From a virus, in IMG/VR virus record IMGVR_UViG_3300029266_001356, positions 1 through 45,634 of that record: a stretch of DNA of 45,634 nt; one strand, written 5' to 3'. Within the stretch, counting starts at the first letter, position 1, and the number at the start of each line of letters is the position of its first letter. Positions 1 through 6,004 of this stretch are shown here, piece after piece. Made by a program: the position numbers and the translations under genes. The notes under the pieces are model-generated. The model ran no database searches and was not told the DNA's origin. It was given only the letters and a program-made list of their open reading frames with translations.

Positions 1-225
1 AGGAGAGAGAGAAATATTATTACTTGAAGTATATGATTTGTATTTATTGAAACAATTCATTGACTCGAATTTTTCTTTATGAGTATTATATACTTCATCA
101 TGATTATAAGAAACATTTTCTTGTTTTTTATTAGTAAATGATATTACTACATTTTTACCGATTAAGGATTTTCTGATTACAAATCTTTTAGTTTTTAGTT
201 CTTCAACTTTGTTTAATTTTGACAT
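1..225 (-). CDS. Hypothetical protein, 5' part only (runs off window start)
   Basis: An open frame of 75 codons begins with ATG at 225 on the minus strand and reaches base 1 without a stop, so the C-terminus lies outside the window. The protein starts MSKLNKVEELKTKRF and is basic and polar, with no membrane segment or domain I recognise. Support for a real gene: it is open throughout, its start follows an A-rich leader with a repeated AAAC tract (251-266), and a promoter-like motif lies just upstream (271-297). It is the only substantial minus-strand gene and marks a change in transcription direction. Function unknown. Confidence 0.65.
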   Translation of the reverse strand, partial: MSKLNKVEELKTKRFVIRKSLIGKNVVISFTNKKQENVSYNHDEVYNTHKEKFESMNCFNKYKSYTSSNNISLSP

Positions 226-250
226 ACTTTTTTTATTTAATTATTTATAT

Positions 251-310
251 TTTGTTTGTTTGTTTGTTACATTTATATTATCTTGTTAACTTCGTATTTA
301 CATTGTAAAA
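251..310. repeat. Imperfect direct repeat, copy 1
   Basis: This starts with a TTTG tract (AAAC on the minus strand), continues through ATTTATATTATC and CGTATTTACATTGTAA, and matches the block at 467-530 with small gaps. Read on the minus strand it gives promoter-like motif followed by (AAAC)n, ending about 26 bases before the ATG at 225. Confidence 0.7.
271..297 (-). promoter_or_regulatory. Promoter-like motif copy 1 (ATACGA-N9-GATAATATA)
   Basis: On the minus strand this reads ATACGA, nine bases, GATAATATAAAT, preceded by TTACAATGTAA. The TATA-like end lies about 49 bases upstream of the ATG at 225, suitable for driving the leftward gene. The same element with the same nine-base spacing occurs at 490-516 (minus) and 574-600 (plus). 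The promoter role is inferred from repetition, spacing and position. Confidence 0.55.
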
Positions 311-413
311 GTATATACTTTGTTTTGTTGATATTATTATAGTACATACATTGCTCTGCACTTGACTGTTCACAATTGTAATTGAATTCACATTTGTTAA
401 TTAGTATTGTCAT
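273..413 (-). CDS. Possible tiny protein, 46 aa
   Basis: A short ORF on the minus strand starts with ATG at 413 and stops with TAA at 275-273. It begins MTILINKCEFNYNCEQ and has four cysteines (residues 8, 14, 22, 38). It is too short to trust from coding signal alone. In its favour, it lies exactly between two copies of the promoter-like motif, both facing the same way, and has an (AAAC)n leader like the neighbouring gene. Against it, the DNA is very AT-rich and short open frames are expected, and its 3' end overlaps motif copy 1. No function can be proposed. Confidence 0.3.
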   Translation of the reverse strand: MTILINKCEFNYNCEQSSAEQCMYYNNINKTKYILLQCKYEVNKII

Positions 414-466
414 TCGTGTTATTTATAGTCGTTAAATGTTACTCAACGTCGACTGTAATTGTAATG

Positions 467-530
467 TTTGTTTGTTTGTTTCTGTTTACATATATATTAT
501 CTACATGTAGTCGTATTTGTATTGTAATCG
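467..530. repeat. Imperfect direct repeat, copy 2
   Basis: This is the second copy of the block at 251-310: TTTG tract, then TATATTATC, nine variable bases, TCGTATTTGTATTGTAA. On the minus strand it lies upstream of the tiny ORF starting at 413, so the duplicated unit looks like a promoter-plus-leader cassette. Confidence 0.7.
490..516 (-). promoter_or_regulatory. Promoter-like motif copy 2 (ATACGA-N9-GATAATATA)
   Basis: On the minus strand this reads ATACGA, nine bases, GATAATATATAT, preceded by TTACAATACAA. It faces the small ORF at 273-413, leaving a leader of about 80 bases that contains an (AAAC)n tract. Confidence 0.55.
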
Positions 531-573
531 ATATGTGAATAGTAATATGTGAAAATATTTGACTGCAAATGTA

Positions 574-600
574 ATACGAATTGCTGAAGATAATATAAAT
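574..600 (+). promoter_or_regulatory. Promoter-like motif copy 3, rightward
   Basis: On the plus strand this reads ATACGA, nine bases, GATAATATAAAT, preceded by GCAAATGTA. It is the only copy facing the virion gene series. A transcript from here would carry a leader of about 230 bases with the G-rich block and hairpin before the first gene at 836. Confidence 0.55.
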
Positions 601-686
601 ATATAAATAAGAACGCAAACGCAGAAATAAAATCAAAAAAGTGTTGAAAAAGAGTGCCGCCGGTGTAGTTAGAAGCACTTTTGATT

Positions 687-728
687 GGGGAGGGGTGCCC
701 CTATAGAGGGGGGGGAACGCAGTACCCC
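687..728 (+). other. G-rich element with hairpin and quadruplex potential
   Basis: Four-base G runs lie at 687-690 and 692-695 and an eight-G run at 708-715, followed by CCCC at 725-728. CCCCT-ATAG-AGGGG (698-711) can form a small stem, and the G runs could alternatively fold as a quadruplex. The surrounding DNA is strongly AT-rich, so this block stands out. It lies in the predicted leader of the rightward transcript. Role unknown; a packaging or regulatory RNA signal is possible. Confidence 0.45.
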
Positions 729-748
729 AATATTTACAACGTTTTTTT

Positions 749-795
749 TGTGACATTAGCCTATTAATAATTACTAGTAACAGGCAAGTGTCACA
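749..795 (+). promoter_or_regulatory. Stem-loop upstream of first rightward gene
   Basis: TGTGACA (749-755) pairs with TGTCACA (789-795). Inside, after a symmetric three-base internal loop, GCCT (759-762) pairs with AGGC (782-785). The loop contains the palindrome TTACTAGTAA (771-780). A run of five T follows at 797. It could be a weak terminator, a leader structure or an operator. Confidence 0.45.
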
Positions 796-835
796 CTTTT
801 TGTAAATTACTCTTTTACTATGTAATCATACTAGT

Positions 836-1099
836 ATGAGAAACGCTTCACTACCAGGATTAATTAAAAAGATATGTGGTTGCCATGGTAACTGCAATTG
901 TTCTGTAGATGGATATAAGAGAGATAGTCCTGATGTAAACAAAAAAGTCAATATAATACCTTCTGGCGATATAACAATGAAAGGTGTTGATTTTAAAGTT
1001 AAAGGCACGGACAATCTAGGGAATACAAAAATAATGAAACCAGGTAAAAACTATAAGTTTCCTGGAAGTATAGTAAAAGAAACTAAATACAAAAAATAA
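836..1099 (+). CDS. Small basic protein, MRNA[SP]L family
   Basis: An 87-residue protein that is first in the rightward series. The N-terminus MRNASLPGLIKK closely resembles MRNAPLKGLMKK of the 54-residue protein at 41056, and both go on to a cysteine and a GYK motif (CSVDGYKR here, CWKGYKK there). Residues 14-22 contain four cysteines (CGCHGNCNC), suggesting metal binding or disulphides; I do not recognise the family. The rest is Lys-rich and glycine-containing without membrane segments. The start is the only ATG near the frame's beginning, directly after TACTAGT. Its neighbours are tagged MAFK proteins, so a virion-associated role is possible but unproven. Confidence 0.7.
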   Translation: MRNASLPGLIKKICGCHGNCNCSVDGYKRDSPDVNKKVNIIPSGDITMKGVDFKVKGTDNLGNTKIMKPGKNYKFPGSIVKETKYKK

Positions 1100-1100
1100 T

Positions 1101-1811
1101 ATGGCATTTAAAATGAAAGGATCGCCAATGTACAGAAACTATGGCATTGGAACACCAAGCAAAAAACAATCTATGCACAAAATGCCAGATGGTACTATGA
1201 TGGCTGATTCTGCAATGAAAAAGCATACAAAAGAGCATGGGGACATACTTCCCGGAAGGCCAAAGAAAACTAAAGAAGAATTAATAAAAGAAGGCTTTAC
1301 TCCTGCTGATGCTGATAGAATGATTAAAGATGGCGCAACTACTGGAAGGACTGTGGAAAAAATGCCTGAGCTTGAAAAAGCTGAACCCGCACCAAAACCA
1401 AAACAAACTTCACAAATAATTCCTAAAAAATCTACTGTATCTGCACATGGTCAATTAAACGATGCAGAACTAGAATATCAAGAAGACTTAAAGAGATCAA
1501 AGCAATCGCCAAACAAACAAAAAGAAGTAGGTGGTACTAAAAACAAAAAAGGTAATATATTTACTAAAAGAGGTAGAACGCAAAGATCTATAAATAAAGT
1601 TGAAAAAACTAAAGATAAACTTAGAGATAACGCTAACAAAGAAGGTTTTGATACTAAAAAATCTAAAAAGTTAATGAAAAAAGTTACAAAGAAAACAGTT
1701 AAAAGAGATAATAAAATCCATAAGTATTTGTCTAAAGAAGATAGAAAAAACAACCCTGACCAATACAAAGGTGTTAAATTTGCTGGTGACGATGGAATGG
1801 ACAAAAACTAA
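1101..1811 (+). CDS. Lys-rich protein with MAFKMKGS tag
   Basis: 236 residues, one base after the previous stop. It starts MAFKMKGSPMYRNYG, a version of the N-terminal tag also seen at 1834, 6005, 6364 and 39542. The rest is highly charged, with many lysines, short polar stretches and a basic segment around residues 140-215 (repeated KK, KR), and no hydrophobic core or membrane segment, so it is probably largely disordered and possibly nucleic-acid binding. Residues 58-75 (TKEELIKEGFTPADADRM) look like a short amphipathic helix pair. I do not recognise a domain. A protein stored in the head with the DNA would fit the charge and the tag; this is inference. Confidence 0.75.
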   Translation: MAFKMKGSPMYRNYGIGTPSKKQSMHKMPDGTMMADSAMKKHTKEHGDILPGRPKKTKEELIKEGFTPADADRMIKDGATTGRTVEKMPELEKAEPAPKPKQTSQIIPKKSTVSAHGQLNDAELEYQEDLKRSKQSPNKQKEVGGTKNKKGNIFTKRGRTQRSINKVEKTKDKLRDNANKEGFDTKKSKKLMKKVTKKTVKRDNKIHKYLSKEDRKNNPDQYKGVKFAGDDGMDKN

Positions 1812-1833
1812 TAAAAATAATAAATAAACAATT

Positions 1834-2106
1834 ATGGCATTTAAAATGAAAGGTTCTGCTCTATACGGGCACGGAACACCAATGAAACAAAAAACTGACG
1901 CAGAAGAAAAGGCGGAACTTAAAAAATCTCAAGAAGCTTTTATAAAGAAGAAGTCTGATCAAATAAAGAAAAAAGGCGATGATCTAAACTTTTCAATAGA
2001 CTCTATAAACAACGTAAATAAAAATTATAAAACTCAACAACAAAAAGACTACAACACTTTATCGGTAGCTGAGTACAATAAAAAATATCCACAGAAAAAA
2101 GATTAG
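1834..2106 (+). CDS. Small charged protein with MAFKMKGS tag
   Basis: A 90-residue protein starting MAFKMKGSALYGHGTPMKQK, nearly identical in its first 13 residues to the protein starting at 6364 (MAFKMKGSAFYGHG). After the tag comes a Lys/Glu-rich helical stretch (about residues 23-50) likely to form a coiled coil, then a polar tail. No known domain. It lies 22 bases after the previous tagged gene with an A-rich leader. The near-identity of the tag against unrelated C-terminal parts suggests the tag has its own function, such as targeting to the prohead. Confidence 0.75.
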   Translation: MAFKMKGSALYGHGTPMKQKTDAEEKAELKKSQEAFIKKKSDQIKKKGDDLNFSIDSINNVNKNYKTQQQKDYNTLSVAEYNKKYPQKKD

Positions 2107-2150
2107 GGAAATACCCTAAACCAAGTCAATATTAACCTAAAACCAAAAAA

Positions 2151-2441
2151 ATGACTTATTTATACTATAAGACCAGTATGACTGGCAACCTAAAACCGAA
2201 TGAAACAACAATTAAACATTGGAAACACCTTGCTGAAAAGAAAAACTGGCGAATAACCCAACTACCTAATGGATTTTACCAAACAGAATGCCAAAACCCT
2301 GATAAAGAAGGTGAATGGCAAGATGTTACGCGTAGAGAAACAATAGAAGGTGCAGAAACTGCAATAAATGGCAGCGTAAAGCACTTTGCTGACAAATTAG
2401 AGGCTACGAAAGGGCCAAAGGTTGTAAAAACTTTCGAATAA
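2151..2441 (+). CDS. Conserved-looking phage protein of unknown function, 96 aa
   Basis: The protein begins MTYLYYKTSMTGNLKPNET and ends GPKVVKTFE. The middle has a Trp/Lys-rich stretch (KHWKHLAEKKNWRITQLPNG, residues 22-41) and a helix-forming part near residues 65-90 (ETIEGAETAINGSVKHFADK). It is compact, of balanced composition and without membrane segments, so it looks like a small folded soluble protein. I recall similar proteins from uncultured marine phages but know no function. It sits just before the chaperonin pair, separated by 28 bases. Confidence 0.65.
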   Translation: MTYLYYKTSMTGNLKPNETTIKHWKHLAEKKNWRITQLPNGFYQTECQNPDKEGEWQDVTRRETIEGAETAINGSVKHFADKLEATKGPKVVKTFE

Positions 2442-2469
2442 TATATTTTAATCAAATTTAATTTAATAC

Positions 2470-4029
2470 ATGGAATACAATCAGCCTAGCGAGATTGTCA
2501 AAGACTTAAACTTTGGCGATGGGGCTAAAAATAGAATAGCAGCTGGCGTAATAAAACTAGCTCAAGCAGTGAAATCAACCCTTGGAGCATCTGGAAAGTG
2601 CGTTATATACGAAGACGCCAGAGGACTTCCGGTCATAACAAAAGACGGTGTAACAGTTGCAGAATCTGTAGTCTTATTTGACCCGGTTGAAAACATGGGA
2701 GCTACTTTAATAAAAGAAGCGGCTAGAAATACAGTGAGAGAAGCAGGTGACGGCACTACTACAGCTACCGTCCTTGCTGAATCGTTGTTGAAAGAAGTTA
2801 ATAGTTGCAATAAAGATGTAACTATAAGAGACATAAAAGAAGGTATTAAATCTGGAGCTAAAAAAGTTAATGATTACCTAGATAAAGTTTCTGTAAAGAT
2901 CGAAGGCGATATGCTGGAATCTGTTAGTTCAATAAGCTGTAATAATGATGCGGAACTAGGAAAGATTATAGCGGAAGCTTATAATAAGGTAGGTAAGGAT
3001 GGTGTGGTAATGATGGAAGAGTCACCAACTGAAGAAACGTATGTTGAGATTGTTGATGGTGTACAGATAGATTCAGGACTCACTTCTGCACACTTTGTTA
3101 CCGATAAAGAAAAACAACTTGTTGATCTTGACAACCCACTAGTATTAATAGTATCTTCAGAAATACCAAACATAAGAAAAATACAAACAGTATTAGAACA
3201 TGTTATAAAGCATAAACGTTCACTACTTATAGTGGCTCCAGTTGATGCACAAGTAAAAGCTGCACTTGTTATGAATAAAGTGAAAGGTAATATCAAAGTG
3301 AATATAGTTGACTTACCAGGCTTTGGTCCTACTAAGAATGATACTGTAGCTGATTTAGCTTTTCTTGTAGGTGCTAGCGTAATCAATGAAGAATTAGGTG
3401 ATGATTTAGATCTTATAGATGTTAGTTGCTTAGGAGAGGCTTATTCAGCAGTAACAGATGATAAGACCACGGTGTTAACTATAGATATTCCAGAAGAAGC
3501 TATGGAAGAAAGAATAGCTATTATTAAGAAAACTATTGGTGAGTGGGATAAAAATCCATTTATACAAAAAAAGCATAGACAAAGATTAGCCATGCTGTCA
3601 GGTTCTGTTGGCGTGGTAAAAGTAGGTGCTGATTCAAAGATAGAGCTCAAAGAAAAGAAAGATAGAATAGAAGATGCTATTTACGCTACTAAAGCTGCTT
3701 TGAAAGAAGGCATTGTTCCAGGCGGTGGAGTTGCGTTACTAAATGCATCTCAAAAAATCTCCGCTAAAGCGGTTGGTGAAGAAATACTAATGAAAGCTCT
3801 TCAAGCTCCTTTTTATACTATATTAGATAATGCCGGTATAACTATGGCCGCTGGTTACGAAGATCACGAAGGTTACGGTATTGATGTTATAACCGGTGAA
3901 AGAGCTACAATGATTTCAGCTGGTATAATAGATCCGGTTTTGGTTACAAAATCGGCGCTTAAAAATGCTGTTAGCGTAGTATCGACAATAATATCTGCAG
4001 ATTGTGTAATTTCAAATATGAGAATGTAA
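2470..4029 (+). CDS. groEL: GroEL-like chaperonin (Cpn60)
   Basis: 519 residues, against about 545 for bacterial GroEL. ATP-dependent barrel chaperonins enclose unfolded proteins. Visible signatures: TLGASGK (38-44; TLGPKGR in E. coli), ITKDGVTVA (56-64), the ATP-loop motif GDGTTTATVLA (93-103), the catalytic region DRIEDAIYAT (398-407) that holds the equivalent of Asp398, and GIVPGGGVALL shortly after. The equatorial, intermediate and apical segments all appear present in order. The C-terminus ends SNMRM and lacks the Gly-Gly-Met tail. The co-chaperonin follows with a TAATG overlap, so the pair is co-translated. Phage GroELs are known in some large and marine phages; here it probably helps fold virion proteins. 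It may be an active ring or partner with host subunits. Confidence 0.95.
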   Translation: MEYNQPSEIVKDLNFGDGAKNRIAAGVIKLAQAVKSTLGASGKCVIYEDARGLPVITKDGVTVAESVVLFDPVENMGATLIKEAARNTVREAGDGTTTATVLAESLLKEVNSCNKDVTIRDIKEGIKSGAKKVNDYLDKVSVKIEGDMLESVSSISCNNDAELGKIIAEAYNKVGKDGVVMMEESPTEETYVEIVDGVQIDSGLTSAHFVTDKEKQLVDLDNPLVLIVSSEIPNIRKIQTVLEHVIKHKRSLLIVAPVDAQVKAALVMNKVKGNIKVNIVDLPGFGPTKNDTVADLAFLVGASVINEELGDDLDLIDVSCLGEAYSAVTDDKTTVLTIDIPEEAMEERIAIIKKTIGEWDKNPFIQKKHRQRLAMLSGSVGVVKVGADSKIELKEKKDRIEDAIYATKAALKEGIVPGGGVALLNASQKISAKAVGEEILMKALQAPFYTILDNAGITMAAGYEDHEGYGIDVITGERATMISAGIIDPVLVTKSALKNAVSVVSTIISADCVISNMRM

Positions 4030-4286
4030 TGAAAGCAATTAATAGATATATAATAGTAGACAGAATAAAGACAGAGCCTAAGAAGGTTGCTGGTCTTATA
4101 ATGACGGACGATACAGATGTAGACAACCGTTATATAAAAGCAAAAATAATATCATGTGGAAATTTAGTTGAAGCATTAAAAGATGGAGACGTGATATATT
4201 ACGATAAACACGCTGGACACGACATATCATGGAAAGATACTCTTTATAGAGTTATTCAAGATAGAGACGTTGTTTTGATGTGCTAG
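4029..4286 (+). CDS. groES: GroES-like co-chaperonin (Cpn10)
   Basis: 85 residues from the ATG that overlaps the GroEL stop codon (TAATG). An upstream in-frame ATG at 4002 would need 27 bases inside groEL and adds residues that do not fit the family. The start MKAINRYIIVDRIKTEPKK aligns with the GroES opening (IRPLHDRVIVKR), the segment KKVAGLIMTDD corresponds to the mobile loop with its hydrophobic tripeptide, and LKDGDVIYYDKHAG matches the conserved GD.V.F block. GroES caps the GroEL barrel. The order groEL-groES is the reverse of the usual bacterial groES-groEL operon, which argues against recent capture of a host operon intact. Confidence 0.85.
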   Translation: MKAINRYIIVDRIKTEPKKVAGLIMTDDTDVDNRYIKAKIISCGNLVEALKDGDVIYYDKHAGHDISWKDTLYRVIQDRDVVLMC

Positions 4287-4340
4287 TCACTACAACCCGG
4301 TGACGATTAAAACAAATTAATAATTAAAACAAAAACAAAA

Positions 4341-4757
4341 ATGGGAAGAGTATTTTTTGACACAAGAAAAAACATAGTAGACATTACGGCTGCTACAACA
4401 ATTTTACCTGGTGATTCTGGTAATTTATTTATGATTAACCAAGGTGCTGCTTACGCAATCACATTGCCTGCTCCTGCTCTAGCGCAGAGAGGATGGAATG
4501 CTGAATTTATTGTAGGAACTGTGGCTGCAAACGCACAAACAATTACATGTGTAGGTACAGACTTATTTCACGGTCATGGTATTGACGGTGAAGATGGTGC
4601 TGCTCAAACAGTAACAGAAGGAACTGGTATTGATGTAATCACTATTATTTCTGGTGCAACAAAAGGAGATAGAGTAGCAATAACTTGTGATGGTGCACAT
4701 TACTACTTTGTTAGCTTTGCTGCTGATAAAGCGCATATCACGATTGCTGCTGAGTAA
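4341..4757 (+). CDS. Probable virion decoration/structural protein, 138 aa
   Basis: A 138-residue, Ala/Gly/Thr-rich, weakly charged protein with an alternating hydrophobic pattern typical of beta-sheet virion proteins. It starts MGRVFFDTRKN and contains ITLPAPA, AANAQTITCVGTDLFHG and GDRVAITCDGAHYYFV, a layout seen in many phage decoration or fibre-associated proteins with a solvent-exposed beta-sandwich. No catalytic motif, signal peptide or membrane segment. The A-rich leader (AAAACAAAAACAAAAATG) and composition like highly expressed virion genes support a structural role; the exact role is unknown. A stem-loop follows 20 bases after its stop. Confidence 0.7.
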   Translation: MGRVFFDTRKNIVDITAATTILPGDSGNLFMINQGAAYAITLPAPALAQRGWNAEFIVGTVAANAQTITCVGTDLFHGHGIDGEDGAAQTVTEGTGIDVITIISGATKGDRVAITCDGAHYYFVSFAADKAHITIAAE

Positions 4758-4776
4758 TTAGCTTAACAAAATATTA

Positions 4777-4806
4777 TACCACGCTATTCATACGGGTAGC
4801 GTGGTA
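4777..4806 (+). terminator. Perfect 10-bp stem-loop after the 4341-4757 gene
   Basis: TACCACGCTA (4777-4786) and TAGCGTGGTA (4797-4806) pair perfectly around a ten-base loop. There is no T run after it, so it may be an RNA processing or stabilising hairpin rather than a classical intrinsic terminator. Confidence 0.55.
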
Positions 4807-4850
4807 CTAATAGATTAACCAAAACCGGAAACCCTAAGCCTTAAACTTAG

Positions 4851-4896
4851 AAACAAACAAACAAACAAATAAATTAATTAACAAAAAAAAAAAATT
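4851..4896 (+). promoter_or_regulatory. (AAAC)n plus A-rich leader
   Basis: AAAC repeated about four times, then AAATTAATTAAC and a twelve-base A run, directly before the ATG at 4897. The same arrangement occurs on the minus strand before the ATG at 225. It fits Bacteroidetes-style initiation without a Shine-Dalgarno sequence. Confidence 0.45.
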
Positions 4897-5283
4897 ATGA
4901 ACTTAATAAAATTTCCAAAAATAACAAGTGATGCATTTGTTATAAATTCAGAGATTATTCTTGACGCAAGCAAACTTGTTGAATGTGTTGTAACAGGCGC
5001 TACTTGTGTAGCTACTTTCGCAGGTGCTTCAGATTCAATACTTACAATTACGGTTGATGGTACTACTGCAAACAGACTAGTCAGTGCTACTGCTTTTATG
5101 AAATTACTTACAGAAACTTGTCAAACTCTTGCTGGACCAACTGGTAACTCAAAAGGAGTATTTGATTTTGTACCTGAAGCTAAAACTACTGCTGGAAAAA
5201 CTGCATTTGAAGCTAGATTTGGAGGTATAGTAGATGCAACTGCAACTGCTGGTACTGTAATAGTATCTATTGTTCTTACATAA
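4897..5283 (+). CDS. Probable virion structural protein, 128 aa
   Basis: Starts MNLIKFPKITSDAFVINSE and is rich in Ala, Thr, Val and Gly, with short beta-type alternations (TGATCVATFAGASDSILTIT) and a final TAGTVIVSIVLT strand. There are no charged clusters, catalytic motif or membrane segment. The composition resembles the 138-residue protein two features upstream, and its leader has a very long A run, typical here of abundant virion proteins. A head decoration or small structural protein is the best guess; I do not recognise a specific family. Confidence 0.65.
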   Translation: MNLIKFPKITSDAFVINSEIILDASKLVECVVTGATCVATFAGASDSILTITVDGTTANRLVSATAFMKLLTETCQTLAGPTGNSKGVFDFVPEAKTTAGKTAFEARFGGIVDATATAGTVIVSIVLT

Positions 5284-5289
5284 GAATAA

Positions 5290-5730
5290 TTGAGACTAAC
5301 CGCGCAAGATTTGCGTGAACTAAATATCCTGAAGTATTACAGGCTCACTAGAAAGTGGGTCTGTAAAACTTACGGGTTAAACGACGCAGATTTAGAACTA
5401 TTAATTTATTTAGATTGTAAAGGAAGATTTACACGAAACGATTTTATCAACGGAGTTTACACATACTCATGGGATAAAACAAGATGGGAGAGATTAAAAA
5501 GAGAAGGTTGGATAGAAACTTGGAGGCACAGAAATAGAACAACTATAATGTACTCTGTATTTAAAACTTCTTTTAAATGCTCTCAAATGATAAGTAGAAT
5601 TTACAGAGTACTTCTTGGTGAAGAAGATTTACCTACATCAGAAAGAAGTATATTTTATAATAATAAATCATATACAGATAAAGTTTACAACAAAGCTATT
5701 GATGATATGATTAAAGACAAAAACAGATAA
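5290..5730 (+). CDS. Winged-helix (MarR-like) DNA-binding protein, TTG start
   Basis: 146 residues. The start is TTG at 5290: a stop codon lies immediately upstream in frame and the first in-frame ATG is near residue 99, which would destroy the domain. The segment from about residue 25 to 90 fits a winged helix: helix (LNDADLELLIYLDCKG), helix-turn-helix (RFTRNDFINGVYTYSWDKTR), recognition helix (WERLKREGWIETW) and a wing strand (RHRNRTTIMYSV). This resembles MarR-type or phage transcription regulators. It could control phage promoters or bind DNA during packaging. It starts six bases after the structural gene, so is probably translated from the same message. Confidence 0.6.
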   Translation: MRLTAQDLRELNILKYYRLTRKWVCKTYGLNDADLELLIYLDCKGRFTRNDFINGVYTYSWDKTRWERLKREGWIETWRHRNRTTIMYSVFKTSFKCSQMISRIYRVLLGEEDLPTSERSIFYNNKSYTDKVYNKAIDDMIKDKNR

Positions 5731-5734
5731 AACT

Positions 5735-6004
5735 ATGCCAAGTAAATACGGATTTGGAAACTCAAGAAAAAAACAAAGCGCTATGCCGATGTATGGTAGT
5801 GTGCAAAAAAACCCAATAAAAAAAGCTTTAGTTGGTAGTCAAGATAATTTACCAGAAGAGTTAAAGGCTAAGATCAAAGCTGCTCCTGGTAAAATGTATA
5901 AGTCTCCAAACAAACAGGCAAAACCAGATTTTATAGATATTGACGGTGATGGTAATACAACAGAATCAATGAAGTCTGCAGCAAAAATGTATAAGAAAAA
6001 ATAA
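5735..6004 (+). CDS. Small basic protein with EF-hand-like loop
   Basis: 89 residues starting MPSKYGFGNSRKKQSAMPMY, then a basic middle and the C-terminal segment DFIDIDGDGNTTESMKSAAK (residues 65-84). DIDGDGNTTE has the D.D.DG...E spacing of a calcium-binding EF-hand or dockerin loop, followed by a short helix. I recall this ending on other small phage proteins, but its role is unknown. The N-terminal SAMPMYG piece resembles the S[AP][LMF]Y core of the MAFK tags. It is directly followed (no gap) by a tagged metallopeptidase gene. Confidence 0.65.
   Translation: MPSKYGFGNSRKKQSAMPMYGSVQKNPIKKALVGSQDNLPEELKAKIKAAPGKMYKSPNKQAKPDFIDIDGDGNTTESMKSAAKMYKKK

Larger units (their letters stand above)
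451..575 (+). repeat. Degenerate short repeats GACTGYAAWTGTAAT
   Basis: GACTGTAATTGTAAT at 451-465 and GACTGCAAATGTAAT at 561-575 match at 13 of 15 bases. A looser third version (GACTGTT, four extra bases, then AATTGTAAT) starts at 364. They could be regulator binding sites or iterons, or chance similarity in AT-rich DNA. Confidence 0.35.
226..835. other. Divergent intergenic control region
   Basis: This 610-base gap separates the leftward gene (starting at 225) from the long rightward gene series (from 836). It holds two long imperfect direct repeats, three copies of a promoter-like motif, shorter degenerate repeats, a tiny minus-strand ORF, a strikingly G/C-rich block in otherwise AT-rich DNA, and a 47-base hairpin. 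It is by far the longest stretch without a sizeable gene in the window. The likely role is divergent transcription control; an origin or packaging signal is also possible. Confidence 0.7.

Noticed and set aside
439-756. Minus-strand ORF of 105 residues (MSQKKRCKYWG...)
   Set aside because: It runs through the G-rich element, the rightward promoter-like motif and part of the left-facing one; its tail is low-complexity I/Y/S-rich. More likely a by-product of composition, though the GC-rich part may be conserved for RNA reasons.
4002-4028. Earlier start for GroES
   Set aside because: It lies inside groEL and adds residues absent from Cpn10; the overlapping TAATG start at 4029 fits the family.
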